Below are positions 17,518 through 25,013 of a stretch of DNA of 38,846 nt, in pieces. This stretch comes from Alsobacter soli. Lineage in GTDB: Bacteria > Pseudomonadota > Alphaproteobacteria > Rhizobiales > Beijerinckiaceae. The notes beneath the pieces were generated by a model. It ran no database searches. It had not been told where the DNA came from and was given only the letters and a program-made list of their open reading frames with translations. A program made the position numbers and the translations under genes. Each line of letters starts with the position of its first letter. The first letter of the stretch is position 1. The stretch is taken from contig CAMCXA010000020.1 in NCBI GenBank assembly GCA_945883115.1, forward strand, positions 1-38,846, given 5' to 3'.

Positions 17518-17637
17518 GCTTTTGTTTCCTCCGAATGAGTGCCCTTCAGGGCTTTCGCAAAATAGTAGGGCTTTGCGTGAGCGGGATCAACTTAAGCGTT
17601 TGGATTTTGCCCGCAAAACAGCGCAGGAACGCGGCAG

Positions 17638-18429
17638 CTATTCCCGCCGGAGTACGCGATCGACGAGCCAATCGGCGATCCGGTTCGGCTTGAAATCGCG
17701 TTCCAATGCAACAGGATCATAGATTTTTTCAATCCATGTCTGAAAGTCGATGCCCTTCTCAAGGCCGGTCCGGCGATATTGTTCGAAAAATTCGTCGAGA
17801 ATGCCGGTCTTGGCGAATTTGAAATGTCCGTACCACGCGGATAGTTGGCGTATAGCTTCGTCCAGCGGGCGCTTTTCATGCACGAGCAGGAAGAGTGTGG
17901 ACATAAAACCGGCCCGGTCCGCGCCCGATTTGCAATGCGCGAGGACGGGATATTCGAGTGACTCGAAGAATTTGGCCGCTGACGCGATACGCTCGCGATC
18001 AGGCGCTCCGCGGGATCGAATGGTGAAATCGACGAGTTTGAGATCAAGTTTTTCGCAGATATCGCGCTCGAGGGGCCATGAGCCGAATTCCCGTCCGCCG
18101 CGCAGATTGATGATCGTACGGACGCCATCGCGGGCTGCCTGACGAATCTGGCCCGGTGTTGGTTGCGCGGCACGCCAGAATTGCGGGGTCACGCGATGCC
18201 GGTTGAGATAAAACAGGCGAAAAATGCCGTGATCGACGAGGACCATGTTGATCCAAGCCCTGATCCAGCGACGAAACGTATCAACGGGGCGATTCCAGCG
18301 CTTGAGGCTGGCCGCGCGACGCCTTTGGCGTTTTTTCGGATTGATGAGTTGCTTGAGCAACGCGATGTCCTGTTCAAAATTGCATCTCCAGATACCAGTT
18401 GTCGCGTCCGACAGCAATGATTCTGGCAA
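17638..18429 (-). CDS. Tyrosine/dual-specificity-type protein phosphatase
   Basis: About 263 residues with the cysteine-phosphatase loop HCKSGADRAG: Cys166 and Arg172 form the CX5R signature. The preceding IINLRGG and YPVLAHC strands fit the same fold. A basic N-terminus (KRWNRPVDTFRRWIRAW) may bind membranes. The family is widespread in Rhizobiales without an assigned substrate. The first possible start is a TTG at 18429 with no clear ribosome site; a later start is possible, although family-like sequence begins by about residue 45. It is divergent from the 2OG oxygenase gene. The 132-base gap between them is AT-rich. Confidence 0.75.
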   Translation of the reverse strand: MPESLLSDATTGIWRCNFEQDIALLKQLINPKKRQRRRAASLKRWNRPVDTFRRWIRAWINMVLVDHGIFRLFYLNRHRVTPQFWRAAQPTPGQIRQAARDGVRTIINLRGGREFGSWPLERDICEKLDLKLVDFTIRSRGAPDRERIASAAKFFESLEYPVLAHCKSGADRAGFMSTLFLLVHEKRPLDEAIRQLSAWYGHFKFAKTGILDEFFEQYRRTGLEKGIDFQTWIEKIYDPVALERDFKPNRIADWLVDRVLRRE

Positions 18430-18573
18430 TAAAGTCTTGTGTTTGATTGCCGGTCAGAGGTGCGCAAAGCTACGCTTTATATTTATCTTGCGTCTTTTTT
18501 TCTAAAATGATAACTAATTCTCTAGTAGTTGCCGCAAGGGTAGAAATTTGCATCTGGAAATATGGTTTTGACA

Positions 18574-19212
18574 ATGTCATATCTCGATTATGATGCTTTG
18601 GAACATGCGCCTTTCCAGAAAGATCCTTATGAGTTTCTGATTGTCGAGAACTTCGTCAAGCCAGATGCGTTTGCATCGATTATGGCAGATTTTCCGGCTG
18701 TACCCGGGGCAGGCTCGCATCCGCCTTCCGAGCTCAAGATCGAGGGGCGTTTCAAGGCCATGCTCGATGAATTGCAGAAAGAGCCTTTCCGGCGTGCGAT
18801 CGAGAAGAAGTTCGATATCGACCTGACAGGTCGCCCGACCATGTATACGGTGCGGGGCTTTCTGCGCGGGACGGATGGCAGTATCCACACGGACAGTGAA
18901 ACAAAGATCATTACGGTTTTGCTTTATCTGAATGATGCGTGGGTATCCGAGGGTGGCAAGCTCCGCATTTTGCGCAGCGGGACGGATCTCGAAAATTTTG
19001 CCGCGGAAGTTCCACCGTCAAACGGAACATTGCTCGTGTTCAAACGATCCGATCATTCATGGCACGGCCACAAGCCTTATGAGGGGCAGCGGCGGGTTGT
19101 TCAGATGAATTGGGTGACGGAGCAGGCTGTGGTTGATCGCGAGCAGCGTCGGCATTCGGTTTCGACGCGGTTCAAGAAGATCAAGAATTTCCTTTTCGGG
19201 CGCGCGGCCTGA
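18574..19212 (+). CDS. 2OG-Fe(II) oxygenase-like protein
   Basis: About 212 residues with the double-stranded beta-helix iron site of 2-oxoglutarate dioxygenases. The HxD pair is in GSIHTDSETK, and the distal His and 2OG-binding Arg are in SWHGHKPYEGQRR. The ligands are therefore His, Asp, His, and the metal site looks intact. Homologues hydroxylate proteins or small molecules; the substrate is unknown. The basic C-terminus (RFKKIKNFLFGRAA) is unusual and may contact membrane or nucleic acid. The start at 18574 (MSYLDYDAL) is chosen on family appearance; an in-frame ATG at 18562 is equally possible. The 3' end overlaps the convergent cysG by 32 bases. Confidence 0.75.
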   Translation: MSYLDYDALEHAPFQKDPYEFLIVENFVKPDAFASIMADFPAVPGAGSHPPSELKIEGRFKAMLDELQKEPFRRAIEKKFDIDLTGRPTMYTVRGFLRGTDGSIHTDSETKIITVLLYLNDAWVSEGGKLRILRSGTDLENFAAEVPPSNGTLLVFKRSDHSWHGHKPYEGQRRVVQMNWVTEQAVVDREQRRHSVSTRFKKIKNFLFGRAA

Positions 19213-20695
19213 CGGGAACGCCTTCAAGCTCGGAAATCTCTGTGGCAGGTTGCGACTGGTCGCCCGTCAACACGACTTCCTGTGTATATCCGACGGCATT
19301 GCCGAAGATGACGATCACGGGGCCCTTAATGGCGGCCTTTGCCAACTCGTCGGGAAGTGTCGCGATGGTCGCCTCGATCACACGTTCATCTGGGCGCGTG
19401 GCGTTGAATACGGCGAGTGCGGGGATATCAGGCGGCAGGCCATGGCGGAGAACGGCGTCAGACAGGGTTGCGAGCGTTTTCCCCGGCATATAGACGACCG
19501 TGGTTGCTTTTGGGTCGGCAATGGCATTCCAGTCAATGTCATCGGGTAATTGGCCTGAATGGTCGTGCCCCGTCATGAATTGCAGACGGCGGGCGGTTTT
19601 GCGATGCGTCAGTGATCGGGTCAGGCGGCTTGCAACACCTTGGGCCGTTGTGATTCCGGGTATAACCTCGATCGAGACGCCGGCTGCACGACAGGCCTCG
19701 ATTTCCTCCGAGGCACGGCCAAAAATCATCGGGTCGCCGCTTTTCAGGCGGACGACGCGTTTTCCCTGCAAGGCGAATGCGACCATGAGGCGGTTAATGT
19801 CTTCCTGCTTGCAGGACGGGCCATGTCCCGTCTTCCCGACAAGCATGGTTTTGGCTTCGCGGCGGGCAAAATCCAGCACATCGCGGGAGACAAGGTCGTC
19901 ATAGAGGACGATATCGGCGGATTGGAGCGCACGCAGCGCTTTGAGGGTGAGAAGTTCGGGGTCGCCCGGGCCGGCACCAACCAGCATGACATGGCCGGTT
20001 TCAGGCGCGGAGGTCTCGTTCCGGCTCTGATCCACGAGTACATCACGGAGCGAATCGTTCGGCATCTCGTCCGGTCGGGCGAGGGCTTGCTCGGTGAAGC
20101 GTTCCCAAAAGCGGCGCCGTCCTTGAAACGACAGGCCAAGCGCCTGAACCGAGGGCCGCCATGCGCGTGCGGCATCTGCCCAGCGGGAGAAGCCTTTTGG
20201 AAGAATGGCTTCAAGCTTCGCGCGGATGGCCTGCCCAAAGACGGGTGCGGCGCCATCCGTCGAAATACCGATGATCAATGGCGAGCGATTGACGATGCCG
20301 CCGAAATTGAAATCGCAAAAGGCAGGGCGATCCACGACATTGCACGGAATGCCGGCAGATTGGGCGGCGCACCGAAACGCCCAAGCCTCGGCATCATTTT
20401 CGGTGGCACAGATTGCGAGTGCGGCGTGCGGGAAGATGTCGATCGACCAAGGTCGGTGGTGGAGCGTGATTTGGCCTTGTGTGACGTCAGCTGCGAGCTC
20501 ACTCAATTCGTCGCAGAAGTGCTCGGCATAAACTTCGACCTTCGCACCCGCCGCGGCCAGCAATTCGGCTTTCCACGCTGCTGCTTCCGAGCCACCAGCG
20601 AGGATGACCCGTCGACCGGATAATCCGAAAAACACCGGAAGTTTTGCAAGAGGCGCAATTCGGGAGGGTCGGGTCTCAGTAGGGGTTCGGGACAT
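19181..20695 (-). CDS. cysG: Siroheme synthase (bifunctional CysG)
   Basis: Makes siroheme, the cofactor of sulfite and nitrite reductases. It is 504 residues in two parts. The N-terminal ~210 residues are the precorrin-2 dehydrogenase/ferrochelatase (FFGLSGRRVILAGGSEAAAWK, then CNVVDRPAFCDFNFGGIV). The C-terminal ~240 residues are the uroporphyrinogen-III methyltransferase (VGAGPGDPELLTLKALRALQ, then YDDLVS, then VIPGITTAQG and YMPGKTLATL). In the dehydrogenase loop the usual GGG is GGS. The start is the ATG at 20693-20695, whose first base is also the last base of the preceding stop codon (TGATG). It lies last in the sulfite-reduction operon, supplying the cofactor to the reductase at 21188. 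Confidence 0.95.
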   Translation of the reverse strand: MSRTPTETRPSRIAPLAKLPVFFGLSGRRVILAGGSEAAAWKAELLAAAGAKVEVYAEHFCDELSELAADVTQGQITLHHRPWSIDIFPHAALAICATENDAEAWAFRCAAQSAGIPCNVVDRPAFCDFNFGGIVNRSPLIIGISTDGAAPVFGQAIRAKLEAILPKGFSRWADAARAWRPSVQALGLSFQGRRRFWERFTEQALARPDEMPNDSLRDVLVDQSRNETSAPETGHVMLVGAGPGDPELLTLKALRALQSADIVLYDDLVSRDVLDFARREAKTMLVGKTGHGPSCKQEDINRLMVAFALQGKRVVRLKSGDPMIFGRASEEIEACRAAGVSIEVIPGITTAQGVASRLTRSLTHRKTARRLQFMTGHDHSGQLPDDIDWNAIADPKATTVVYMPGKTLATLSDAVLRHGLPPDIPALAVFNATRPDERVIEATIATLPDELAKAAIKGPVIVIFGNAVGYTQEVVLTGDQSQPATEISELEGVPVRPRARKGNS

Positions 20696-21204
20696 CAAGC
20701 ACGCCTGGAAGCGGCCCGCCTGTCCAGAATTGTTCCGGACCGTACATAGCCGCGTTGATACCCTAAACTAATCGATCCTGTGGCGGCACGCCAGTGGGCT
20801 TCGCGATGGCGCAGTGCATGGCTTTCACTGATATCGATTTCATCAAAACCGCAGGCCAAAGCGTGTGGATATTGATCGGCAATCAACGGGCCATGGGCGC
20901 GGAGCGTGCCTTTGAAGCCGAGGCGGCGGAGGCGTTTGGCTAGGCTGAAGCCGCGCCCGTCGCTGAAGGCCGGAAAGGCAATCGAGATCAGCGGCAAGTT
21001 TGGAAGGAGCGGGATCACATCGTCAATCCGGGCAATATTGGCAAGGTGGATGCCGATTGACCCAAGTGCACTCCCTCGCACCTGCCGCGCCTCGTCAAGT
21101 CGCTGAAGCGGGATGATGATTTTGCCATCTGCCGGAACCGGTTGATCATCAGCCAGTCTTTGCCAGTGATCGGGGACAAACTTGTTTTCATGAATCAAGG
21201 GCAT
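20695..21204 (-). CDS. DUF934 protein of the sulfite reductase operon
   Basis: A 169-residue protein of the DUF934 family, regularly found next to siroheme-dependent sulfite reductase genes in proteobacteria and thought to assist the reductase; its biochemical role is not settled. Visible family features are the central PLISIAFPAFSDGRGFSLAK and LRRLGFKGTLRAHGPLIADQ, and the C-terminal GYQRGY. No cofactor motif is seen. The ATG at 21204 is chosen because AGAGGAG lies eight bases upstream. It overlaps the reductase 3' end by 17 bases and is coupled to cysG by a one-base overlap. Confidence 0.85.
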   Translation of the reverse strand: MPLIHENKFVPDHWQRLADDQPVPADGKIIIPLQRLDEARQVRGSALGSIGIHLANIARIDDVIPLLPNLPLISIAFPAFSDGRGFSLAKRLRRLGFKGTLRAHGPLIADQYPHALACGFDEIDISESHALRHREAHWRAATGSISLGYQRGYVRSGTILDRRAASRRA

Positions 21205-22849
21205 GGATGGCTCCTCTGAAGCGGTCAATACCGACACGGCGATAGGTATCGATGAAGCGCTCATCCGGTGACCGCTCGGCAAGGTAGATGTCGACGATCC
21301 GTTCCAGCGTATCGGGGATGTCGTCTGCGCCTACACCGGGCCCGAGCCGTTCGCCGATTGCTGCTGTTTCGGTGGCATCACCGCCGAGTGTGATCTGGTA
21401 GCTCTCGGCTCCGGATTTTTCGAGCCCGAGAATGCCGATATTGCCGACATGATGATGGCCGCAGGCATTGATGCAGCCCGAAATCTTGATGCCCAACTCG
21501 CCAATGGTGCGCTGGCGCTCGGGTGATGCGAAGCGCTGCGCGATGGCTTGGGCAATCGGGATCGAACGCGCCGTTGCCAGCGAGCAATAATCCATTCCCG
21601 GGCAAGCGATGATATCGGAGATGAGTCCAATATTTGCGGTCGCAAGCTCATGGGCCGCAAGGCGCTGCCAGAGTTCGAACAGATCGTCTTTTTTGACATT
21701 CGGGAGCACGATGTTCTGGTGATGGGTGACGCGCAATTCACTGAAACTGAAAGCGTCAGCCGCATCGGCGAGAGCGCGCATCTGGTCGGATGTCGCATCG
21801 CCCGGTGCGCCGCCAATGGGCTTCAAGGAGACGGTGACGGCTGAATAGCCCGGTTGCTTGTGGCCGAAGGTATTGACCGCGACCCATTGCGCAAATTCGG
21901 CATTCGCTGCGCTGTGGCGCGCGAGAAAGGCACTTTCATCCGGCAGGCGTTCATAAGCGGGTGGCATGAAAGCCTGTTCGATACGGCCGATTTCGGCAGA
22001 GTCTGGCGCAACCGCATCCCGATTGGTCGCAGTGAATTCGGCCTCGACTGCCGCTCGCATGGGTTCGATGCCGATTTCATGGACGAGAATTTTGACGCGG
22101 GCCTTGTATTTGTTATCGCGCCGCCCTTCCGCGTTGTAGACCCGCATGAGGGCTTCGAGATAGGGCAGCAAATCCGCTTTGGGGAGGAAATCGCGGATGG
22201 TTTTGCCGATCATGGGCGTCCGCCCGAGGCCACCGCCGACACTGATCTCGTAACCGGTTTCTCCACTCTGGGGATGGCGGAGAATGCGAATGCCGATGTC
22301 ATGCGCCTTGATCGCGGCGCGGTCATGCTGGGCGCCGGTGATCGCAATCTTGAATTTGCGCGGGAGAAAGCTGAATTCAGGATGCAGGCTCGACCATTGC
22401 CGCATGAGTTCAGCCGTCGGGCGGGGATCTTCGACTTCGTCCGCCGCAACACCGGCAAAATGGTCGGCAGTGACATTGCGAATGCAATTTCCGGACGTCT
22501 GGATTGCGTGCATGTCGACATCTGCCAGGGCTTGCAGCATGTCGGGAACATCAGCGAGTTTCGGCCAGTTGAACTGGATGTTCTGGCGCGTCGTGAAGTG
22601 CCCGTAACCCTTGTCCCAGCGATCGCCGATCATGGCCAATTGGCGCATTTGAATCGAAGACAAGGTGCCATAGGGGATGGCAATGCGGAGCATATAGGCG
22701 TGCAACTGGAGATAGAGGCCGTTCATCAGCCGCAAGGGTTTGAATTCATCCTCGGTGAGCGAGCCATCCAGCCTGCGGGCAACTTGGGCACGGAATTCCG
22801 CGACACGTTCTTGAACAAAGCTGCGGTCGAATTCGTCATAGTGATACAT
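21188..22849 (-). CDS. cysI: Siroheme nitrite/sulfite reductase (hemoprotein subunit)
   Basis: Reduces sulfite to sulfide (or nitrite to ammonia) with six electrons at coupled siroheme and 4Fe-4S centres. It is 553 residues from the ATG at 22849. The frame is open 174 bases further up, but that part lies over DUF2849 and is not family-like. Cluster ligands are Cys416 and Cys422 (CPGMDYC) and Cys459 and Cys463 (CINAC). Siroheme-contact regions include GYGHFTTRQNIQFNW and TSGNCIRNVTADH. Neighbours (cysG, DUF934, DUF2849) favour sulfite over nitrite. There is no CysJ flavoprotein in the operon; the ferredoxin at 23170 is the likely electron donor. The start overlaps DUF2849 by 14 bases. Confidence 0.93.
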   Translation of the reverse strand: MYHYDEFDRSFVQERVAEFRAQVARRLDGSLTEDEFKPLRLMNGLYLQLHAYMLRIAIPYGTLSSIQMRQLAMIGDRWDKGYGHFTTRQNIQFNWPKLADVPDMLQALADVDMHAIQTSGNCIRNVTADHFAGVAADEVEDPRPTAELMRQWSSLHPEFSFLPRKFKIAITGAQHDRAAIKAHDIGIRILRHPQSGETGYEISVGGGLGRTPMIGKTIRDFLPKADLLPYLEALMRVYNAEGRRDNKYKARVKILVHEIGIEPMRAAVEAEFTATNRDAVAPDSAEIGRIEQAFMPPAYERLPDESAFLARHSAANAEFAQWVAVNTFGHKQPGYSAVTVSLKPIGGAPGDATSDQMRALADAADAFSFSELRVTHHQNIVLPNVKKDDLFELWQRLAAHELATANIGLISDIIACPGMDYCSLATARSIPIAQAIAQRFASPERQRTIGELGIKISGCINACGHHHVGNIGILGLEKSGAESYQITLGGDATETAAIGERLGPGVGADDIPDTLERIVDIYLAERSPDERFIDTYRRVGIDRFRGAIHALDS

Positions 22850-23168
22850 TGCGTGCTCCGCGTTCCGCTTGTTTGCCGAGGTCGGTGCGAATGCTTGGCC
22901 CGAGCGTCCGCATTTTTTCGCGATAATGAATGGGCTCGGGAATTCCGTCGGCACCAACCGCCACCTCGACGAGATAAGGATCGACGATTTCATTGTTGGC
23001 CAGCGCCTTTGCGGCCACTTCAAGCAGCGCCCCGGCGTCTGCTGCCGTTATTGCAATGCGGGCATCCGCATGATGACGAACCCAGCCCGAGGCACTTGCA
23101 AAAATGACATCGCCGTCGATCAAGTCATTGGCGATCAGAATGGACGGGAAAGGTGGGGCTTTTGCCAT
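22836..23168 (-). CDS. DUF2849 protein of the sulfite reductase operon
   Basis: A 110-residue protein of the DUF2849 family, common in alphaproteobacteria directly before cysI. It has a compact pattern: LIANDLIDGDVIFASASGWV, then an Ala-rich helix (ADAGALLEVAAKALANNEIV), then DPYLVEVAV and a basic end. No catalytic or metal motif is visible. It begins one base after the ferredoxin stop and overlaps the reductase start, so it is translated within one unit. The function is unknown; a role in reductase assembly or regulation is only inference from position. Confidence 0.85.
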   Translation of the reverse strand: MAKAPPFPSILIANDLIDGDVIFASASGWVRHHADARIAITAADAGALLEVAAKALANNEIVDPYLVEVAVGADGIPEPIHYREKMRTLGPSIRTDLGKQAERGARNVSL

Positions 23169-23169
23169 T

Positions 23170-23481
23170 TTATGCTTCCGGAATTGTCAGGCTCAGGCCG
23201 TCAAGATCATCCGACCAGATGATCTGACAGGCGAGGCGGGAACCGCGATGGAGGAGGGGCAATTGATCGAGGCGGTCGATTTCCTCGTCGCGGGCAGGGT
23301 GCAGACGGTCCCGCCATTCAGGGGCAATGACCACGTGACAGCTCCCGCAATCGCATGAACCACCGCATATTCCCTCGATTCCGACTTTGTAGTCGCGAAG
23401 AATTTCCATCACGCGCCAACCTTCGACGGTTTCCAGCGTATGTTTCGTTCCTGCTCGGTCGGTGACGTTCAAAAAGGGCAT
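23170..23481 (-). CDS. 2Fe-2S ferredoxin
   Basis: A 103-residue adrenodoxin-type ferredoxin. Cluster ligands are Cys39, Cys45 and Cys48 (CGGSCDCGSC, spacing C-x5-C-x2-C) and Cys85 in LACQI. An extra cysteine, Cys43, sits inside the loop. The acidic segment DEEIDRLDQL is typical of partner-binding surfaces. It is the first gene of the operon leading through DUF2849, cysI and DUF934 to cysG, with only one base between it and DUF2849. This makes it the probable electron donor to the siroheme reductase; the ferredoxin reductase would be encoded elsewhere. A consensus-like promoter lies 45-73 bases upstream. Confidence 0.9.
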   Translation of the reverse strand: MPFLNVTDRAGTKHTLETVEGWRVMEILRDYKVGIEGICGGSCDCGSCHVVIAPEWRDRLHPARDEEIDRLDQLPLLHRGSRLACQIIWSDDLDGLSLTIPEA

Positions 23482-23525
23482 GGTGTAGCATTGTCCGATA
23501 GCGATTGGTCTTTTCGATTAAACGA

Positions 23526-23554
23526 ATGATACAGGCTTTTAATTTATTTGACAA
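23526..23554 (-). promoter_or_regulatory. Promoter of the ferredoxin-cysI-cysG operon
   Basis: On the minus strand, TTGTCA (23554-23549), 17-base spacer, TATCAT (23531-23526): close to the vegetative consensus at ideal spacing. The start codon at 23481 is about 40 bases beyond the expected transcription start. Confidence 0.6.
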
Positions 23555-23577
23555 ATAAAATTGGAAATTTATATAAA
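23548..23577 (+). promoter_or_regulatory. Divergent promoter-like sequence facing the metZ remnant
   Basis: TTGACA at 23548-23553, 18-base spacer, TATAAA at 23572-23577. Its -35 overlaps the -35 of the opposite promoter within the palindrome ATTTGACAAAT. In such AT-rich DNA chance occurrence is possible. Confidence 0.4.
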
Positions 23578-23625
23578 GTACATATTTTATATGTTTATAT
23601 TTGATCCACTGTCTTTGCAACGTCG

Positions 23626-24156
23626 ATGCGGCAACGGCTTTTGCTGCTGGGTATCGATGCCCATATCAAGACGTTGCTGAGGCAGACCGGACCGGCGCTG
23701 TCGCCTTTCAATGCGTGGGTTTTGTTGAAAGGGTTGGAGACATTACCTTTGCGGGTCGAGCGACAGACGCGCAGTGCCGCCACACTTGCAGATTTTCTTG
23801 CCGGGCGCGACGAATTTTCCCGAGTGATCTATTGTGAACGTGCGGATCACCCTCAGGCGGATATCATCAAGCGGCAAATGTCGGGCGGCTCCACGCTGAT
23901 TGCATTTGAACTCAAGGGCGGAAAAGCTGCCGCCTTCAAAATGATGAACGCGTTGGAATTGATCCGGATCTCGAACAATCTCGGGGATGCCAAGAGTTTG
24001 ATCACGCATCCGGCGACTACAACGCATCAGCGTTTTACCCCTGAAGAGCGCGCTGAAATGGACATTGGCGACGGGCTGGTGCGTCTCTCGGTCGGGTTGG
24101 AGCATCCCGATGATTTGATCGCAGATCTCAGACAGGCCCTTTCGGGCCTGTCATAG
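23626..24156 (+). pseudogene. metZ: C-terminal remnant of O-succinylhomoserine sulfhydrylase-like PLP enzyme
   Basis: A 176-residue open frame that matches only the last ~165 residues of MetZ / Cys-Met metabolism enzymes (usual length about 400). Recognisable segments are RQTGPALSPFNAWVLLKGLE, MSGGSTLIAFELKGG, RISNNLGDAKSLITHPATTT and DGLVRLSVGLEHPDDLIADL. The N-terminal two fifths or more, including the cofactor-binding region and the PLP-binding lysine, are absent, and an in-frame stop lies at 23602-23604. The first residues (MRQRLLLLGIDAH) are not family-like. Full enzymes make homocysteine from activated homoserine and sulfide. The remnant sits beside the sulfite-reduction operon but cannot be active alone. 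The surviving frame has no internal stop, so the truncation may be recent. Confidence 0.8.
24131..24152. terminator. Hairpin at the metZ remnant 3' end
   Basis: GACAGGCCC (24131-24139), loop TTTC, GGGCCTGTC (24144-24152): a perfect 9-bp stem over the last codons, between convergent genes. The T-tract is weak (GTTTTG follows 9 bases later), so termination is probable but not certain. Confidence 0.5.
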
Positions 24157-24171
24157 CGTTTTGAAAACCGA

Positions 24172-24777
24172 TCAGAACGGGTTCCAAGTACTTTCATTCG
24201 TGAACTTCAGATAGCCAAAATTCACACCAAGCCGCGCGCCGACGCCGGAGCCGATCGGCACGACGACGATGTTTTCGGAAATCAACGCTGTCGCGCTAAA
24301 CCCGCCAACAAAAAAGGCTGATCCATCGACACCACCAAACCTCCGGTAGATACCTTCCGTCGACGGAAGATTATAGACAAGCATCATGGTGCGGGCACCT
24401 TGCCCACCAAAATCGAAACCGACCGACGGTCCCTGCCAGAAGACGGGCCGATCGCCGGCGTTCTTTGTATAAAGCGTACCCTCGCCGTAACGAAGACCGC
24501 CGACGAAGGCACCTGATGCCTCCTGGCCCAGAATATAACCGTTTGGCTGGCCCCATCGCGAAACCGCAGCTTCAATGGCCGACGCTAAGCCCTGCGACAG
24601 GCTGCCGAAAAACTTATGGCCCGTTTTGACGAGATCATCCGTTTTGAAAGGAGCAGGTGCCGCGGCAGATGACCCGAGCGGCTTTTCCGGTTGAGGTTTT
24701 GTTTGAGCGATTGCCGGATATGTTGCCGCTGCGAATGTCAGGGCGAGGCCGAGACTGAGAAAACGTATCAACTTCAT
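24172..24777 (-). CDS. DUF1134 exported protein
   Basis: A 201-residue protein of the DUF1134 family, typical of alphaproteobacteria. The start at 24777 is chosen because it begins a clean Sec signal, MKLIRFLSLGLALTFAAATY then AIAQ, with AGGA seven bases upstream; the in-frame start at 24816 would bury it. After a Pro/Ala-rich linker (to about 50) comes a glycine-rich domain: FGSLSQGLASAIE, YILGQEASGAFVGGLRYGEG, VGFDFGGQGARTMMLVYNLP and GGFSATAL. It is probably periplasmic or lipid-facing, resembling the Ysc84-like fold in its glycine pattern, but its function is not known to me. It is divergent from chpT, with which it often neighbours in this group. Confidence 0.85.
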   Translation of the reverse strand: MKLIRFLSLGLALTFAAATYPAIAQTKPQPEKPLGSSAAAPAPFKTDDLVKTGHKFFGSLSQGLASAIEAAVSRWGQPNGYILGQEASGAFVGGLRYGEGTLYTKNAGDRPVFWQGPSVGFDFGGQGARTMMLVYNLPSTEGIYRRFGGVDGSAFFVGGFSATALISENIVVVPIGSGVGARLGVNFGYLKFTNESTWNPF

Positions 24778-24861
24778 GGCGTGTCCTGTTCCGAGTGAAA
24801 ATTTTGGGATTATCACACTCTTATTTCCGGGAGCTGTAACAATCCGTTACCGGTTGTGCAA

Positions 24862-24896
24862 GACTCCCGTAGGCGAATCATTTCAGCACATGATTC
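24862..24896. promoter_or_regulatory. GANTC cluster with inverted repeat before chpT
   Basis: Three GANTC sites in 35 bp: GACTC (24862), GAATC (24875), GATTC (24892). The last two are the ends of an inverted repeat, GAATCAT (24875-24881) / ATGATTC (24890-24896), with an 8-base spacer and partial outer pairing (CCGTA / TACGG). GANTC is the CcrM methylation target in alphaproteobacteria. The cluster lies in the 236-base gap between DUF1134 and chpT, with no gene in it. Confidence 0.5.
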
Positions 24897-25013
24897 TACG
24901 GTAGGCATGTCCTTGGCAAGCCAGTATTGCTCTCTAGGCGTGTTGCCCGCCAGATAATTTAGTGAAACGCTGCCAATGTGCGCGTTTCTTCGGACAGGGA
25001 GATTTAAGGCAAG

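Noticed and set aside
19640-20623. Open frame (327 codons) on the plus strand
   Set aside because: Antisense to cysG with both its domains; no domain of its own.
21854-23107. Long open frame (417 codons) on the plus strand
   Set aside because: Antisense to the siroheme reductase, which carries all cluster ligands; a codon-bias shadow.
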